Source: Bacteroidota bacterium (GTDB lineage: Bacteria; Bacteroidota; Bacteroidia; NS11-12g; UBA955). Taken from it: 61,357 nt of DNA. The DNA is taken from NCBI GenBank assembly GCA_025354385.1, contig JANXMZ010000072.1:1-61357 (forward strand), read 5' to 3'. Below are positions 37,001-43,161 of the stretch, one piece after another. The position numbers and the translations under genes were made by a program. The notes beneath the pieces are model-generated. The model was not told where the DNA came from. It saw nothing but the letters and a program-made list of their open reading frames with translations, and did not search any database. Every line of letters starts with the position of its first letter. Position 1 is the stretch's first letter.

Positions 37001-37582
37001 ACAGGATGCAAGTACGATACCATCGTAAAAATTCCAGGCTACAATAATATTCGCGCTTACTTTACTTATTCTCCCAATGATCATTGCCTTTACAGTAACA
37101 ATGCCGAATTACAGATTATCAATTTAAGTGAAGGTGGCATAAATGGATATTGGGACTTTGGTGATGGCACTATTTTACCTTACGACCCTGCCACAAATCC
37201 GACACATTTATACGACGGCTTAAAAGAAAATTATAAAGTAAAATTGGTAATAAACAATATTGGCAATTGCATCGATAGTTTTACGGCTAATATCTGCGTA
37301 ATAGATACTGTTACCATGGTATTGCCAACCTCTTTCACACCCAATGGCGATGAATTGAATGATGTTTTTAAAATAGAAGCAACTTCACTGGCAAAATCTA
37401 CAATGACCATTTATAACCGTTGGGGCGAAAAATTGTTCTACAGCGAAGATTACAAGCAGGGTTGGGATGGCACTTATAAGGATAAACCTTGTCCTACAGA
37501 TTACTATGTTTACTATATTAGTTATAAAGGAAAAAAGACAGCAACAAGGTACACCAAAGGTGTTTTGTTTTTAATTCGGTAA
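34025..37582 (+). CDS. Giant T9SS type B surface protein with CUB, repeat and PKD-like domains
   Basis: 1185 residues. The likely start is a TTG directly after the previous stop, giving a signal peptide ending LSLTAQ. Residues about 45-155 resemble a CUB domain (FNVEANADFLKVYNGKDTF). From about 370 to 815 there are six copies of a G-G-x-W-S-G-x-G-I unit (GGRWSGTGI, GGTWSGPNI, GGIWSGPAI, GGKWSGKGI, KGSYSGPGI, GGNLSGAGV), each preceded by a Cys-Pro or Cys strand. A PKD-like GYWDFGDGT follows near 1040. The last 90 residues (LPTSFTPNGDELNDVFKI to GVLFLIR) are the gliding-motility-associated/T9SS type B C-terminal domain. Probably a cell-surface adhesin. Confidence 0.9.
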   Translation: MIHLNKYHLFCSQKVKPKFGLLTFILFWATLSLTAQTTYKMSNNKVYDCRGKLTDSEGNKVNSGWYASNENFIFTICVSGASKINIKFNGTFNVEANADFLKVYNGKDTFASLLKKYDNNTKPSGILATTDSCVTFYFHSDKYVNGDGFELSWEAKITSVPQPKFNAITDPTCNSTKIRVVLDQKFNCDSVKAKNFKLSGALSTAITAATGIGCDGKNETNTFDISFASGLNQSGNYQLDFNSTFKDKCDSIWKINAKLNFKITDCPIKVILKTTKDTLCKGACATITATITGGNSTNYVYTWLSGGLIGKPPHTVCPIIDTRFILQVSDGLSVPGKDTIDIVVLTPPVAQNDTTVCQSSGPFNLSASPTGGRWSGTGITNTLNGTFNPGVSGSGTFNIIYTSGKCTDIVVVTVKAINAGPPNAACPGSAPFNVYNYSPAGGTWSGPNITSTGIITPPVAAGTFQVTYNWNGCTGKKDINIDGITIEQFDTICRSKPYDTIAFKPAGGIWSGPAITNNILGISIPYNAGAGNKLYIYSINGCKDTLDRWIKDVDARWDEIACPDAGQRTLPAGIPAGGKWSGKGIFDAVNGIFDGDTFRVPSKSTFVQVNLTYTTLEGCKDDKIMYLRYSRFYADTVKNCVTDTAYYLRYQYVFNDPWNLMFTGSNAIVGNSLYYQKFSPALAGRGTYHQLIGDGNGCRDTIIIQIYPRANIQKDTTCCIADNAFTLFNGEKKGSYSGPGITNGIKGIFNPAIAGAGNHLLFFNLPGKCTDTVRIKVNALPVVKISGLLQFYCLRDTVINPTLSPAGGNLSGAGVSAYAFNPRLAGTGIHRINYVYGTGKCINQDVLDIVIGDTLKLSLTSDKDTICIGSAVILNTKSLGGSNNYDLRWSSGQTNVSAIFVSPKVSTMYAATLKDGCSDSLVKQKFIYVHPQMYSSSITSPIQCYGNQGFISLKMNNTGPFTYLWNTIPPQNTAIINAPVNNTYKVSVTNQVTGCKYDTIVKIPGYNNIRAYFTYSPNDHCLYSNNAELQIINLSEGGINGYWDFGDGTILPYDPATNPTHLYDGLKENYKVKLVINNIGNCIDSFTANICVIDTVTMVLPTSFTPNGDELNDVFKIEATSLAKSTMTIYNRWGEKLFYSEDYKQGWDGTYKDKPCPTDYYVYYISYKGKKTATRYTKGVLFLIR

Positions 37583-37641
37583 ATTGTAAGAAATTCTTCC
37601 GAAAAAACATTATCATTCCTCCTTTAAAAATAAATTACATC

Positions 37642-37664
37642 ATAATTTTCTTTCTTAAAATTAT
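37642..37664 (+). repeat. AT-only inverted repeat after the surface-protein cluster
   Basis: ATAATTTT and AAAATTAT are separated by seven bases, giving an 8-pair hairpin 60 bases after the giant protein gene. It may act as a weak terminator, but the stem has no G-C pair. Confidence 0.35.
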
Positions 37665-37708
37665 TATTATGGTGGTGTAGTTTTTATTTTTTTAACCTTC
37701 ATTTTTAT

Positions 37709-37716
37709 TACTTTTG
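37709..37716 (+). promoter_or_regulatory. -7 element TACTTTTG before the haem-binding protein gene
   Basis: Exact TAnnTTTG match ending nine bases before the ATG at 37726. It contains the upstream in-frame TTG (37714), which is therefore unlikely to be the start codon. Confidence 0.6.
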
Positions 37717-37725
37717 AAAAGCATT

Positions 37726-38235
37726 ATGAAATTAAAAAGCATTCTCAAAAAAACTAGTTGGTTCGTACTCTTGGTATTTATAATTGCTCAATTTTTCCAT
37801 CCCAAAAAAAATAATTCTGCTATTACAACCAATGATATTTCAACCAAATATCCTGTGCCAGAAAATATTCATGCTATATTATCCACCGCCTGCAATGATT
37901 GCCATAGCAATAACACAACCTACCCTTGGTATTCAAATATTCAACCAGTAGCTTGGTGGTTGAACGATCATGTTGAAGAAGGTAAGATGAAATTAAATTT
38001 CAATGAATTTACCACTTATCGTTTGTATAAACAATACCATAAATTGGAAGAATTAATTGAAGAAGTGGAAGAAGATGAAATGCCTCTATCTTCCTACACC
38101 CTTATTCATAGAAATGCAGATTTGAATGATGAACAAAAAACTGCGTTAATCAACTGGGCCAAAGGCATTCGCACTTCAATGGAACAAACTAATCCTGCAG
38201 ATAGTCTCGTTAATCCTAAGAAAAGAAAGTCTTAA
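37726..38235 (+). CDS. Membrane-anchored haem-binding-domain protein (CXXCH)
   Basis: 169 residues. An N-terminal hydrophobic segment (WFVLLVFIIAQFF) anchors or exports the protein. The Haem_bd domain follows: ILSTACNDCHSNNTTYPWYS has a standard CXXCH, then NIQPVAWWLNDHVEEGK and DEMPLSSYTLIH, which supplies a candidate Met ligand. Such proteins are periplasmic c-type cytochrome-like electron carriers, widely present in Bacteroidetes. Start at 37726 because the promoter element overlaps the alternative TTG. Located just after the surface cluster but with its own promoter. Confidence 0.88.
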   Translation: MKLKSILKKTSWFVLLVFIIAQFFHPKKNNSAITTNDISTKYPVPENIHAILSTACNDCHSNNTTYPWYSNIQPVAWWLNDHVEEGKMKLNFNEFTTYRLYKQYHKLEELIEEVEEDEMPLSSYTLIHRNADLNDEQKTALINWAKGIRTSMEQTNPADSLVNPKKRKS

Positions 38236-38283
38236 TTCGCTGCGATTTTACTTAAGTTTTCTATTCTTTTTATGACATATCAA

Positions 38284-38291
38284 TACTTTTG
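38284..38291 (+). promoter_or_regulatory. -7 element TACTTTTG before the GT2 gene
   Basis: Exact TAnnTTTG match, 20 bases before the ATG at 38312. Confidence 0.5.
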
Positions 38292-38311
38292 TGCAAATTT
38301 GATGCGTATAA

Positions 38312-39058
38312 ATGTCCTTGTCTGTAATCATCATCACCAAAAATGAAGCTGAAAATTTAAAGCTTTCTTTACCTCAATTAAAATGGTGTAAAGATATTGT
38401 GCTTGTGGATGATAATAGTACAGATGATACTGTTAAAATTGCAGAAGCATTTGGTTGCAGAATTTTTAGTCGGACCTTTGATGGCTTTGGTACACAGAAG
38501 CAATTTGCAGTAAGCCAAACCAAATTTAATTGGATTTTAAACATTGATGCAGATGAGGTGATGAGTGATGAACTGGTTGCTGAAATTACAAATTTAAACT
38601 TAGAAAGTTCAGACATTTCGGGTTACGAATTACCAATAAGACATGTTTTTTTAGACAAAATATTTAGACATGGAAAGGAAGGTCGCTTTTACCATCTACG
38701 CCTTTTTAACAAACTGAAAGGTAATTTTGATAATGCCAAAGTACATGAAAAAGTGCATTTAAAAGGTGAGGTTAAAAAACTCAAGAATGTTATTCTTCAT
38801 TACAGTTACAAGAATTTAGACCATTATTTTTCTAAATTTAATCATTACACAAGCATTGGCGCTATTAAACTTAGAGAAAAAGGTAGAAGCAGAAACTTAA
38901 TTTTAACCTTTGCAAGCTTTCCTTTTTATTTCATAAAGCATTATTTTATTTATGGCAATTTTATGAATGGCAAAGCAGGTTTAATTTGGAGTTACTTAAA
39001 TGCATGGTACCATGTCGTGAAGTATCTAAAATTGCACGAACTAAATTCGAAATTATGA
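38312..39058 (+). CDS. GT2-family glycosyltransferase (LPS core WaaE/KdtX-like)
   Basis: 248 residues, GT-A fold. SVIIITKNEAENLKLSL at the N-terminus, IVLVDDNSTDDTVKIAEAFG, and WILNIDADEVMSDEL with the DxD-type metal motif. The HVFLDKIFRHGKEGRFYHLR segment and a C-terminal hydrophobic part match inverting glycosyltransferases of lipopolysaccharide core assembly. The next gene, a polysaccharide deacetylase, overlaps its stop by four bases (ATGA), so the pair probably acts on the same glycan. Confidence 0.9.
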   Translation: MSLSVIIITKNEAENLKLSLPQLKWCKDIVLVDDNSTDDTVKIAEAFGCRIFSRTFDGFGTQKQFAVSQTKFNWILNIDADEVMSDELVAEITNLNLESSDISGYELPIRHVFLDKIFRHGKEGRFYHLRLFNKLKGNFDNAKVHEKVHLKGEVKKLKNVILHYSYKNLDHYFSKFNHYTSIGAIKLREKGRSRNLILTFASFPFYFIKHYFIYGNFMNGKAGLIWSYLNAWYHVVKYLKLHELNSKL

Positions 39059-39765
39059 GCGCATTAAGGGTATTGATGTATCACAAGGTTTCTGAAAAGG
39101 AACAAGATTTTCTTACGGTAACAACTGGACAATTGAGCGAGCAATTGCACTGGTTAAAATCTCGCTTTCATTTTATAACACTTCGAGAACTTGTAAATCA
39201 CATTACATTATCTACCCCTTTGCCAAAAAATGCCCTGTTGGTAACCTTTGATGATGGATACGAAAATAATTTTACACATGCTTATCCCATTTTTAAAATG
39301 CTTAATATCCCATTTAGCATTTTTTTAGTGGCCAATTTTATTGGCAAAAATGTACAACATGATGGCAAAATACAAACATTTTTGAAACCTGAAGAACTGC
39401 AAAAAATGCAGGATTTAGTGCAGTTTGGATACCATGGCTGTAGTCACGCCAGCCTAATGGATATTAAAGAAAATGAATGGGCCAATGAAATTAAAAAAGG
39501 TATTGATTTATTAAATGCGCTTGCTATAACACTTGAAAATGCATGGGCCTACACTTATGGCAATTATCCTAAAAAAAATGAACTTCAATTCAAAAAATTA
39601 AAAGAAATATATCATAGCAATAAAATTCAATGCGCTTTTAGAATTGGCAATCGTATTAATTACCTGCCACTTAAAGAATATTATCAAATTCAAAGAATTG
39701 ATGTAAGAGGAAATGAAAGTTTTTTTAAATTTAAATGGAAAGTAAGCATTGGTAAACTCTTTTAA
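39055..39765 (+). CDS. Polysaccharide deacetylase (NodB-like)
   Basis: 236 residues from the ATG at 39055, chosen for the ATGA overlap with the glycosyltransferase gene and because MSALRVLMYHKVS is the usual start of the family. LLVTFDDGYENN carries the catalytic Asp and metal-binding Asp; HGCSHASLM carries the two His ligands. Removes N- or O-acetyl groups from a glycan. No signal peptide is evident, so it may act on a cytoplasmic lipid-linked precursor. Confidence 0.88.
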   Translation: MSALRVLMYHKVSEKEQDFLTVTTGQLSEQLHWLKSRFHFITLRELVNHITLSTPLPKNALLVTFDDGYENNFTHAYPIFKMLNIPFSIFLVANFIGKNVQHDGKIQTFLKPEELQKMQDLVQFGYHGCSHASLMDIKENEWANEIKKGIDLLNALAITLENAWAYTYGNYPKKNELQFKKLKEIYHSNKIQCAFRIGNRINYLPLKEYYQIQRIDVRGNESFFKFKWKVSIGKLF

Positions 39766-39795
39766 ATTTATGCTTTTAGCTCTGCTTAAATGAAC

Positions 39796-39803
39796 TACTT
39801 TTG
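39796..39803 (+). promoter_or_regulatory. -7 element TACTTTTG four bases before mazG
   Basis: Exact TAnnTTTG match; AACC separates it from the ATG at 39808. Confidence 0.6.
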
Positions 39804-39807
39804 AACC

Positions 39808-40581
39808 ATGATGCAAGATCCAAGACTCGAAGCTTTCGGACGTTTGTTAACCATAATGGACGAATTAAGGGCCAAATGCCCCTGGGATAGGGAGCAAACA
39901 ACTGAATCCTTAAGACATTTAACCATCGAAGAAACCTACGAATTGAGCGATGCTATTCTTAAAAATGACCCAGAGGAAATTAAAAAAGAATTAGGTGATA
40001 TTTTGTTGCATATTGTTTTCTATGCCAAAATTGGTGATGAAAAAAATCAGTTCAACATTGAAGGAGTCATTGCACAATTATGTGAAAAATTAATACGCAG
40101 GCATCCTCATATTTATGGCGAGGTAATAGCAGAAGACAGTAACACAGTAAAACAAAACTGGGAACAAATAAAATTGAATGAAAAAGGGAATGAAAAAAAA
40201 TCTGTATTGAGCGGTGTGCCATTGTCCATGCCAGCATTGGTAAAGGCATACAGAATGCAAGAAAAAGCAGCTCAAGTAGGTTTCGATTGGGAAAACAAAA
40301 TCCAGGTATGGGAAAAAGTCGAAGAAGAATTACAGGAATTTAAAGAAGCCCCAAATACTGAAGAAATGGAAAATGAATTGGGCGATTTATTATTCTCTTT
40401 GGTTAATTATGCGCGATTTAGTGCCATTAATCCAGATGATGCACTCGAAAAAACCAATCGCAAATTCATCAAACGTTTTAGCTACATTGAACAGAAAGCT
40501 GAGGCATTAAACCTCGATTTAAGAACAGTTGAATTAGCACAGATGGACCAATGGTGGAACGAGGCTAAAACAAAGCCTTAA
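39808..40581 (+). CDS. mazG: Nucleoside triphosphate pyrophosphohydrolase MazG
   Basis: 257 residues, the usual length of the two-domain enzyme. Each MazG domain has the Glu-rich metal site: LTIEETYELSDAI (about 31-43) with KELGDILLHIVFYAK, and EKVEEELQEFKEA (about 170-182) with NELGDLLFSLVNYAR. CPWDREQT near the N-terminus is diagnostic. Hydrolyses NTPs, including aberrant or excess nucleotides, to NMP and pyrophosphate. Single gene with its own promoter. Confidence 0.96.
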   Translation: MMQDPRLEAFGRLLTIMDELRAKCPWDREQTTESLRHLTIEETYELSDAILKNDPEEIKKELGDILLHIVFYAKIGDEKNQFNIEGVIAQLCEKLIRRHPHIYGEVIAEDSNTVKQNWEQIKLNEKGNEKKSVLSGVPLSMPALVKAYRMQEKAAQVGFDWENKIQVWEKVEEELQEFKEAPNTEEMENELGDLLFSLVNYARFSAINPDDALEKTNRKFIKRFSYIEQKAEALNLDLRTVELAQMDQWWNEAKTKP

Positions 40582-40649
40582 CGATGATATAAGGGATTCA
40601 AAATAAAAGCTGAATTAGCTTTGAATATAACTTTTTCGTTTTAATAAAT

Positions 40650-40657
40650 TATCTTTG
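40650..40657 (+). promoter_or_regulatory. -7 element TATCTTTG before gcvT
   Basis: Exact TAnnTTTG match, eight bases before the ATG at 40666. The whole gap after mazG is 84 bases, too short for a glycine riboswitch. Confidence 0.6.
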
Positions 40658-40665
40658 TCACCTTT

Positions 40666-41760
40666 ATGGACAATACTCAAGGTTTAAAATTAGTAGAGCT
40701 GAATGATTTGCATATTTCACTAGGTGGAAAAATGGTGCCTTTTGCAGGCTACAACATGCCTGTTCAATACAGCAATTTGATTCAGGAACACAATCAAGTT
40801 CGAAACAGTGTGGGCGTATTTGATGTTTCTCATATGGGTGAATTTGTATTAAAAGGCGAGAAAGCCTTGGACTTAATTCAATTGGTTACCAGCAACGATG
40901 CTTCCAAATTAACGGATGGCAAAGTACAATACAGTTGTTTGCCAAATAATACCGGTGGTATAGTAGATGATTTATTGGTTTATCGCTTTAGCGAGACTGA
41001 ATATTATCTAGTTGTAAATGCATCCAACATTCAAAAAGATTGGGATTGGATTTCTTCGTATAATACCTTTGGTGTACAAATGGAAAATATTAGCGACCAG
41101 CTAAGTTTATTGGCTGTGCAAGGGCCCAACGCTATTAAAGCGCTTCAAAAAATTACGACTGTAGATCTTTCATATATGGAATATTACTCATTTAAAGGCG
41201 GCAGCATTGGCGGTTGCGAAGATGTTATCATATCTAACACAGGTTATACTGGTGCTGGTGGTTTTGAATTGTATGTGTGGAATAAAGATGCGAGAAAACT
41301 TTGGGATGCGGTTTTTGAAGCCGGTGCAGAATTTGGAATTCTTCCTACAGGCCTCGGATGCAGAGATACTTTAAGACTTGAAAAAGGATTTTGCTTGTAT
41401 GGCAATGATATTAACGATACCACCTCACCAATAGAGGCTGGCTTGGGTTGGATTACAAAATTTTCCAAAGACTTTGTAAACAGTGCTTATCATAAATCCT
41501 TGAAAGAAAATGGTGTAGCCAAAAAATTGGTGGGATTTGAAATGATAGACCGTGGCATAGCTCGCCAACATTACGCTATTCTAGATGCGAGTGGCAATAC
41601 AATTGGTGAAGTTACTTCCGGCACCCAATCGCCTACCCTCGGAAAAGCAATAGGAATGGGCTATGTCGCCACTGAATTTAGCAAACCCGATTCGGAGATT
41701 TACATAGAGGTAAGAGAAAAAGCAATCAAAGCGAAAGTGGTTAAAATACCATTTTTATAG
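40666..41760 (+). CDS. gcvT: Aminomethyltransferase, glycine cleavage system T protein
   Basis: 364 residues, full length. [21 protein letters not shown] near the start, [26 protein letters not shown] with the catalytic Asp, [26 protein letters not shown] and the C-terminal barrel ([20 protein letters not shown]). Transfers the aminomethyl carbon from the H protein lipoyl arm to tetrahydrofolate. gcvH and gcvP are not in this window. Confidence 0.97.
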   Translation: MDNTQGLKLVELNDLHISLGGKMVPFAGYNMPVQYSNLIQEHNQVRNSVGVFDVSHMGEFVLKGEKALDLIQLVTSNDASKLTDGKVQYSCLPNNTGGIVDDLLVYRFSETEYYLVVNASNIQKDWDWISSYNTFGVQMENISDQLSLLAVQGPNAIKALQKITTVDLSYMEYYSFKGGSIGGCEDVIISNTGYTGAGGFELYVWNKDARKLWDAVFEAGAEFGILPTGLGCRDTLRLEKGFCLYGNDINDTTSPIEAGLGWITKFSKDFVNSAYHKSLKENGVAKKLVGFEMIDRGIARQHYAILDASGNTIGEVTSGTQSPTLGKAIGMGYVATEFSKPDSEIYIEVREKAIKAKVVKIPFL

Positions 41761-41785
41761 ATTTTTCTTTTCAATTTAAAAATCT

Positions 41786-41793
41786 TAAGTTTG
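41786..41793 (+). promoter_or_regulatory. -7 element TAAGTTTG four bases before the beta-barrel gene
   Basis: Exact TAnnTTTG match; AATA separates it from the ATG at 41798. Confidence 0.6.
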
Positions 41794-41797
41794 AATA

Positions 41798-42454
41798 ATG
41801 AAAAACTTAAACTTAACCTTTTTACTCATTTTGTTTTCTTTACAAGTTTATTCAACTTATGCCCAAAGGGAGATAAGTTCTGTAACGCGCAATTCTGCTT
41901 ATGATAAAATGGTTCATTTTATTCCTATCCCACTTTTGGTAGGTGGATTCGAAATGGGTTATGAAAAAGCTACTACCACTAAAGAATCCTTTTATACCCA
42001 AATTGGTTATTATACGAGTAAAAATGGAGGAATGTATAAATTAAAAAACGGTAATTACACCGATATGAATGGGTTAAAAGTTGAATTGCAATACCGATTC
42101 TACAGAAAATCGAATAACTACTTTAAGAATGTATGGATAGCTCCTTTTATGAATCTTAAAACAATGTCTTTAAAATACAGCGAAACCATTACAACTTATT
42201 CTTATTCCACTAACTATACAACTAAAACAACTTATATTAATGAAAATAGAACGGCTACTACCATGGCATTCGGATACATGATGGGCATTCGAAAATCTGT
42301 ATTCGAAAACATTTATTGTGATTTCTCATTGGGAGGTGGCATTCATTTACCTATTGCAGGAGACAATCATGAGGACCTTAACATCGGTTTAATTGCTCCT
42401 TACCAAAGAGGCGTTCAATTGAGAATGAATTTGGGATTTTGTATCGCCCTTTAA
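41798..42454 (+). CDS. Outer-membrane beta-barrel-like protein (DUF3575-like)
   Basis: 218 residues. Signal peptide to about residue 23 (LLILFSLQVYSTYAQ). The mature protein alternates hydrophobic and polar residues in strands (GFEMGYEKATTTKESFY, LKVELQYRFYRKSNNYF, MAFGYMMGIRKSVFENIY) and ends with a C-terminal strand, RMNLGFCIAL, as in small outer-membrane barrels. Between strands there is a Thr/Tyr/Ser-rich loop. Resembles DUF3575 proteins by layout only. Overlaps the convergent msrA by four bases. Function unknown. Confidence 0.72.
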   Translation: MKNLNLTFLLILFSLQVYSTYAQREISSVTRNSAYDKMVHFIPIPLLVGGFEMGYEKATTTKESFYTQIGYYTSKNGGMYKLKNGNYTDMNGLKVELQYRFYRKSNNYFKNVWIAPFMNLKTMSLKYSETITTYSYSTNYTTKTTYINENRTATTMAFGYMMGIRKSVFENIYCDFSLGGGIHLPIAGDNHEDLNIGLIAPYQRGVQLRMNLGFCIAL

Positions 42455-43122
42455 TCACTGGTTATTAGCAAATGGCTGAATGTTTTTCTAAGTTTACTCA
42501 CCTTTGGATCTATAACAGCCGTACAATAACTATTTTCCTCTCTATTCAAATTGTAATAATCTTGGTGGTAATCTTCCGCATTGTAATAAACTCCTAACGG
42601 CTGAACTTCTGTAACAATAGGATTTTCAAAAATTTTATCGGCTGTTAATTTCTGAATAAAGGCCTCTGCAAGTTCCTTCTGTTCTTGGCTATTATAAAAA
42701 ATAGCAGAGCGATATTGGGTACCAACATCATTGCCCTGACGGTTCAAAGTAGTTGGGTCGTGCATGGTAAAGAAAACAGTCAGTAAGGTATTATAATCGA
42801 CTAATGCAGGGTCATAAATAATCTGAACCGCTTCTGCATGACCAGTATAACCTGTACAAACCTCTCTATATGTAGGATCTTTTGTTTTACCACCTGTATA
42901 ACCGCTTATAACGGTGTCTACGCCTTTCAAACGGGCCATTGTGGTTTCTATGCACCAAAAACATCCACCTGCAAAAGTGGCGGTATCTCGCTTTATATTA
43001 CTATCGTTCATTGTAGTTCTGTTGTTTTTAACATTGTTGACTGTAGAATTGTTTGTTTTTGCGTGGCAAGCCACCAAATATAACAAAGAAATGGCGGGTA
43101 ATATTTTAAGAAATTTATTCAT
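42451..43122 (-). CDS. msrA: Peptide-methionine (S)-S-oxide reductase MsrA, lipoprotein form
   Basis: 223 residues. Lipoprotein signal peptide (ISLLYLVACHAK, Cys19), a short Asn/Thr linker, then the MsrA domain from about residue 45. ATFAGGCFWCIETTMARLKG contains the catalytic Cys54, and SGYTGGKTKDPTYREVCTG, GHAEAVQIIYDP and PYNAEDYHQ-type residues (here VYYNAEDYHQDYY) follow. Reduces methionine sulfoxide in envelope proteins, so it complements the nearby peroxide regulator OxyR functionally, though the genes are 31 kb apart. Confidence 0.95.
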   Translation of the reverse strand: MNKFLKILPAISLLYLVACHAKTNNSTVNNVKNNRTTMNDSNIKRDTATFAGGCFWCIETTMARLKGVDTVISGYTGGKTKDPTYREVCTGYTGHAEAVQIIYDPALVDYNTLLTVFFTMHDPTTLNRQGNDVGTQYRSAIFYNSQEQKELAEAFIQKLTADKIFENPIVTEVQPLGVYYNAEDYHQDYYNLNREENSYCTAVIDPKVSKLRKTFSHLLITSD

Positions 43123-43146
43123 CTTTTATTTTAAAGGCTTATAATT

Positions 43147-43154
43147 TACTTTTG
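43147..43154 (+). promoter_or_regulatory. -7 element TACTTTTG before the 812-residue T9SS gene
   Basis: Exact TAnnTTTG match, seven bases before the ATG at 43162, in the 39-base gap to the divergent msrA. Confidence 0.6.
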
Positions 43155-43161
43155 TGGCAAT

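Noticed and set aside
40582..40665. Glycine riboswitch before gcvT
   Set aside because: The gap is only 84 bases, much of it taken by the promoter element; no aptamer-like structure seen.
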